From: an uncultured Bacilli bacterium
GTDB lineage: Bacteria; Bacillota_I; Bacilli_A; RF39; UBA660
DNA: 14,544 bases
Assembly (NCBI GenBank): GCA_944329545.1
Contig: CALVIK010000033.1
Coordinates: forward strand, 1-14,544
Reading direction: 5' to 3'
Below, piece after piece: positions 13,632-14,544 of this stretch (the first letter of the stretch is position 1; each line of letters starts with the position of its first letter). The notes beneath the pieces are model-generated. The model saw nothing but the letters and a program-made list of their open reading frames with translations, was not told the DNA's origin and did not search any database. The position numbers and the translations under genes are program-made.

Positions 13632-14544
13632 GTGTTTTTTAAAAATTTTCAAAAAACCTTCATCACCCTTCTTCTGACATTTTTTATTATACCAATAAAT
13701 GTCTTAGCTTATTCCGATTATATTATGGCCGGTGGAGAAAATATTGGTATTAAATTAAATTCTAAAGGTATTTTAATTGTTGGTGTCTATAAAGTCAATA
13801 ACGAATATCCTGCTAGTGAAGCAGGTCTTAAAACTGGCGATATGATTACTGAAATTAATGATACAAAAGTAAATACTATTGAAGAAATGGCTGAAAAAAT
13901 AAACGAAAAAAAAGAAGAAACTATTAAAATCAGCTATTTACGAAATGGTAAAGAAAAAGAAGCTAATTTAAAACTTTATAAAGATGAAAATGATGTTTAC
14001 AAAACTGGCTTATATGTTAAAGATAGTGTTTCTGGTATTGGAACTTTAACTTTTATCGATCCTAATACCAAAACATTTGGGGCTTTAGGTCATGAAATTC
14101 AAGATCAATCTACCGGTGAAGTCTTAGAAATTAAAGACGGAGAAATCTATAATTCCACAGTAACAGGTATTAAACCAAGTTCTGATGGTGTGCCTGGTGA
14201 AAAAGAAGCCGAATATGATGTCAACAAAGTAACTGGGGAAGTAGACGAAAATACAACGCAAGGTATTTTTGGTACTTATACTAATGAACTACCAAATAAA
14301 GATACTTATAAAGTAGCTACTCCAAAAGATATTAAAACTGGTAAAGCTAAAATTTTAACTGTATTAGATGGAAATACTATTAATGAATACGAAATTAATA
14401 TAACGGAAATTAACACTAAAGAACAAAAAAACAAAAATTTTGTTTGTGAAATAACTGATGAAAAATTATTAAAACAAACTAATAGAATGATTCAGGGCAT
14501 GAGTGGCTGCCCTATTATTCAAGGAGATTATATTGTGGGTGCAG
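13632..14544 (+). CDS. spoIVB: SpoIVB-type stage IV sporulation serine peptidase (5' part, cut by the window end)
   Basis: The first 304 codons are present; the 3' end is missing. In B. subtilis, SpoIVB is made in the forespore, crosses the inner membrane and cleaves SpoIVFA to start pro-sigma-K processing. Seen here: a signal/anchor segment (about 10-26), a PDZ domain (about 45-118, EAGLKTGDMITEIND) and the S55 peptidase domain. The triad is complete: H154 (GALGHEI), D276 (EITDEKLL) and S291 (IQGMSGCPII), with D-to-S spacing of 15 as in B. subtilis (D363, S378). The catalytic Ser is kept, but GMSGSP has become GMSGCP. The part before the catalytic His is about 80 residues shorter than in B. 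subtilis (H236). The start is GTG at 13632, eight bases after AGGAG (13619-13623); the ATG at 13624 soon meets a stop. Sporulation is inferred from this gene alone. Confidence 0.9.
   Translation, partial: MFFKNFQKTFITLLLTFFIIPINVLAYSDYIMAGGENIGIKLNSKGILIVGVYKVNNEYPASEAGLKTGDMITEINDTKVNTIEEMAEKINEKKEETIKISYLRNGKEKEANLKLYKDENDVYKTGLYVKDSVSGIGTLTFIDPNTKTFGALGHEIQDQSTGEVLEIKDGEIYNSTVTGIKPSSDGVPGEKEAEYDVNKVTGEVDENTTQGIFGTYTNELPNKDTYKVATPKDIKTGKAKILTVLDGNTINEYEINITEINTKEQKNKNFVCEITDEKLLKQTNRMIQGMSGCPIIQGDYIVGA

Noticed and set aside
1..14544. Reassignment of TGA to Trp, as in mycoplasmas
   Set aside because: lspA and the cvpA-like gene end in TGA at the expected family length, and Trp in the thioredoxin active site is TGG.

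Overview
The window is AT-rich DNA from a low-GC Bacillota lineage, probably on the Bacilli/Erysipelotrichia/'RF39' side and probably an anaerobe. This rests on the base composition, strong GGAGG-type ribosome sites, T-run hairpin terminators, and the gene set: RNase HIII, GluP-like rhomboid, lspA-rluD order, rubrerythrin, SpoIVB. TGA is used as stop (lspA, cvpA-like gene) and TGG as Trp (thioredoxin WCGPC), so this is not the mycoplasma code. SpoIVB points to an endospore-forming ancestry. The exact lineage is inference.

Layout. The 3' end of an unidentified gene (1-120, +) is followed by a terminator. A large secreted peptidoglycan hydrolase (196-3468, -) is divergent from a CDP-alcohol phosphatidyltransferase with a charged tail (3632-4396, +). 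The shared intergenic region holds two promoters and two TTGTCA/TGACAA inverted repeats. A bidirectional terminator separates the phosphatidyltransferase from the lspA-rluD-rhomboid operon (6867 down to 4407, -). Next on the minus strand are a 7TM hybrid 'histidine kinase' whose kinase residues are lost (7001-8809), an acyl-CoA-ligase-like enzyme (8889-10739) and RNase HIII (10839-11798). These three appear to be separate transcription units, each with its own terminator. Divergent from RNase HIII is a plus-strand run: a CvpA-family membrane protein overlapping thioredoxin, then rubrerythrin with a near-consensus promoter and terminator. A truncated spoIVB (13632 to the window end) closes the window.

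Functionally the window is mostly cell-envelope and housekeeping: wall hydrolysis, phospholipid head-group chemistry, lipoprotein signal-peptide removal, intramembrane proteolysis, fatty-acid-type activation, RNA-DNA hybrid removal, thiol/peroxide protection and sporulation signalling. No mobile element, CRISPR array, tRNA or rRNA was seen. No stretch over 300 bases lacks a gene.

The points most worth a second look are the degenerate kinase (phosphoacceptor His replaced by Ser, glycine boxes lost, receiver Asp kept), the twin unassigned C-terminal modules of the hydrolase, the paired inverted repeats in the 3469-3631 divergent promoter region, and a hairpin predicted to sit at the very 5' end of the acyl-ligase mRNA. 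Two genome-style traits recur: extended -10 promoters (TGnTATAAT) with weak -35 boxes, and terminator stems built on the stop codon.
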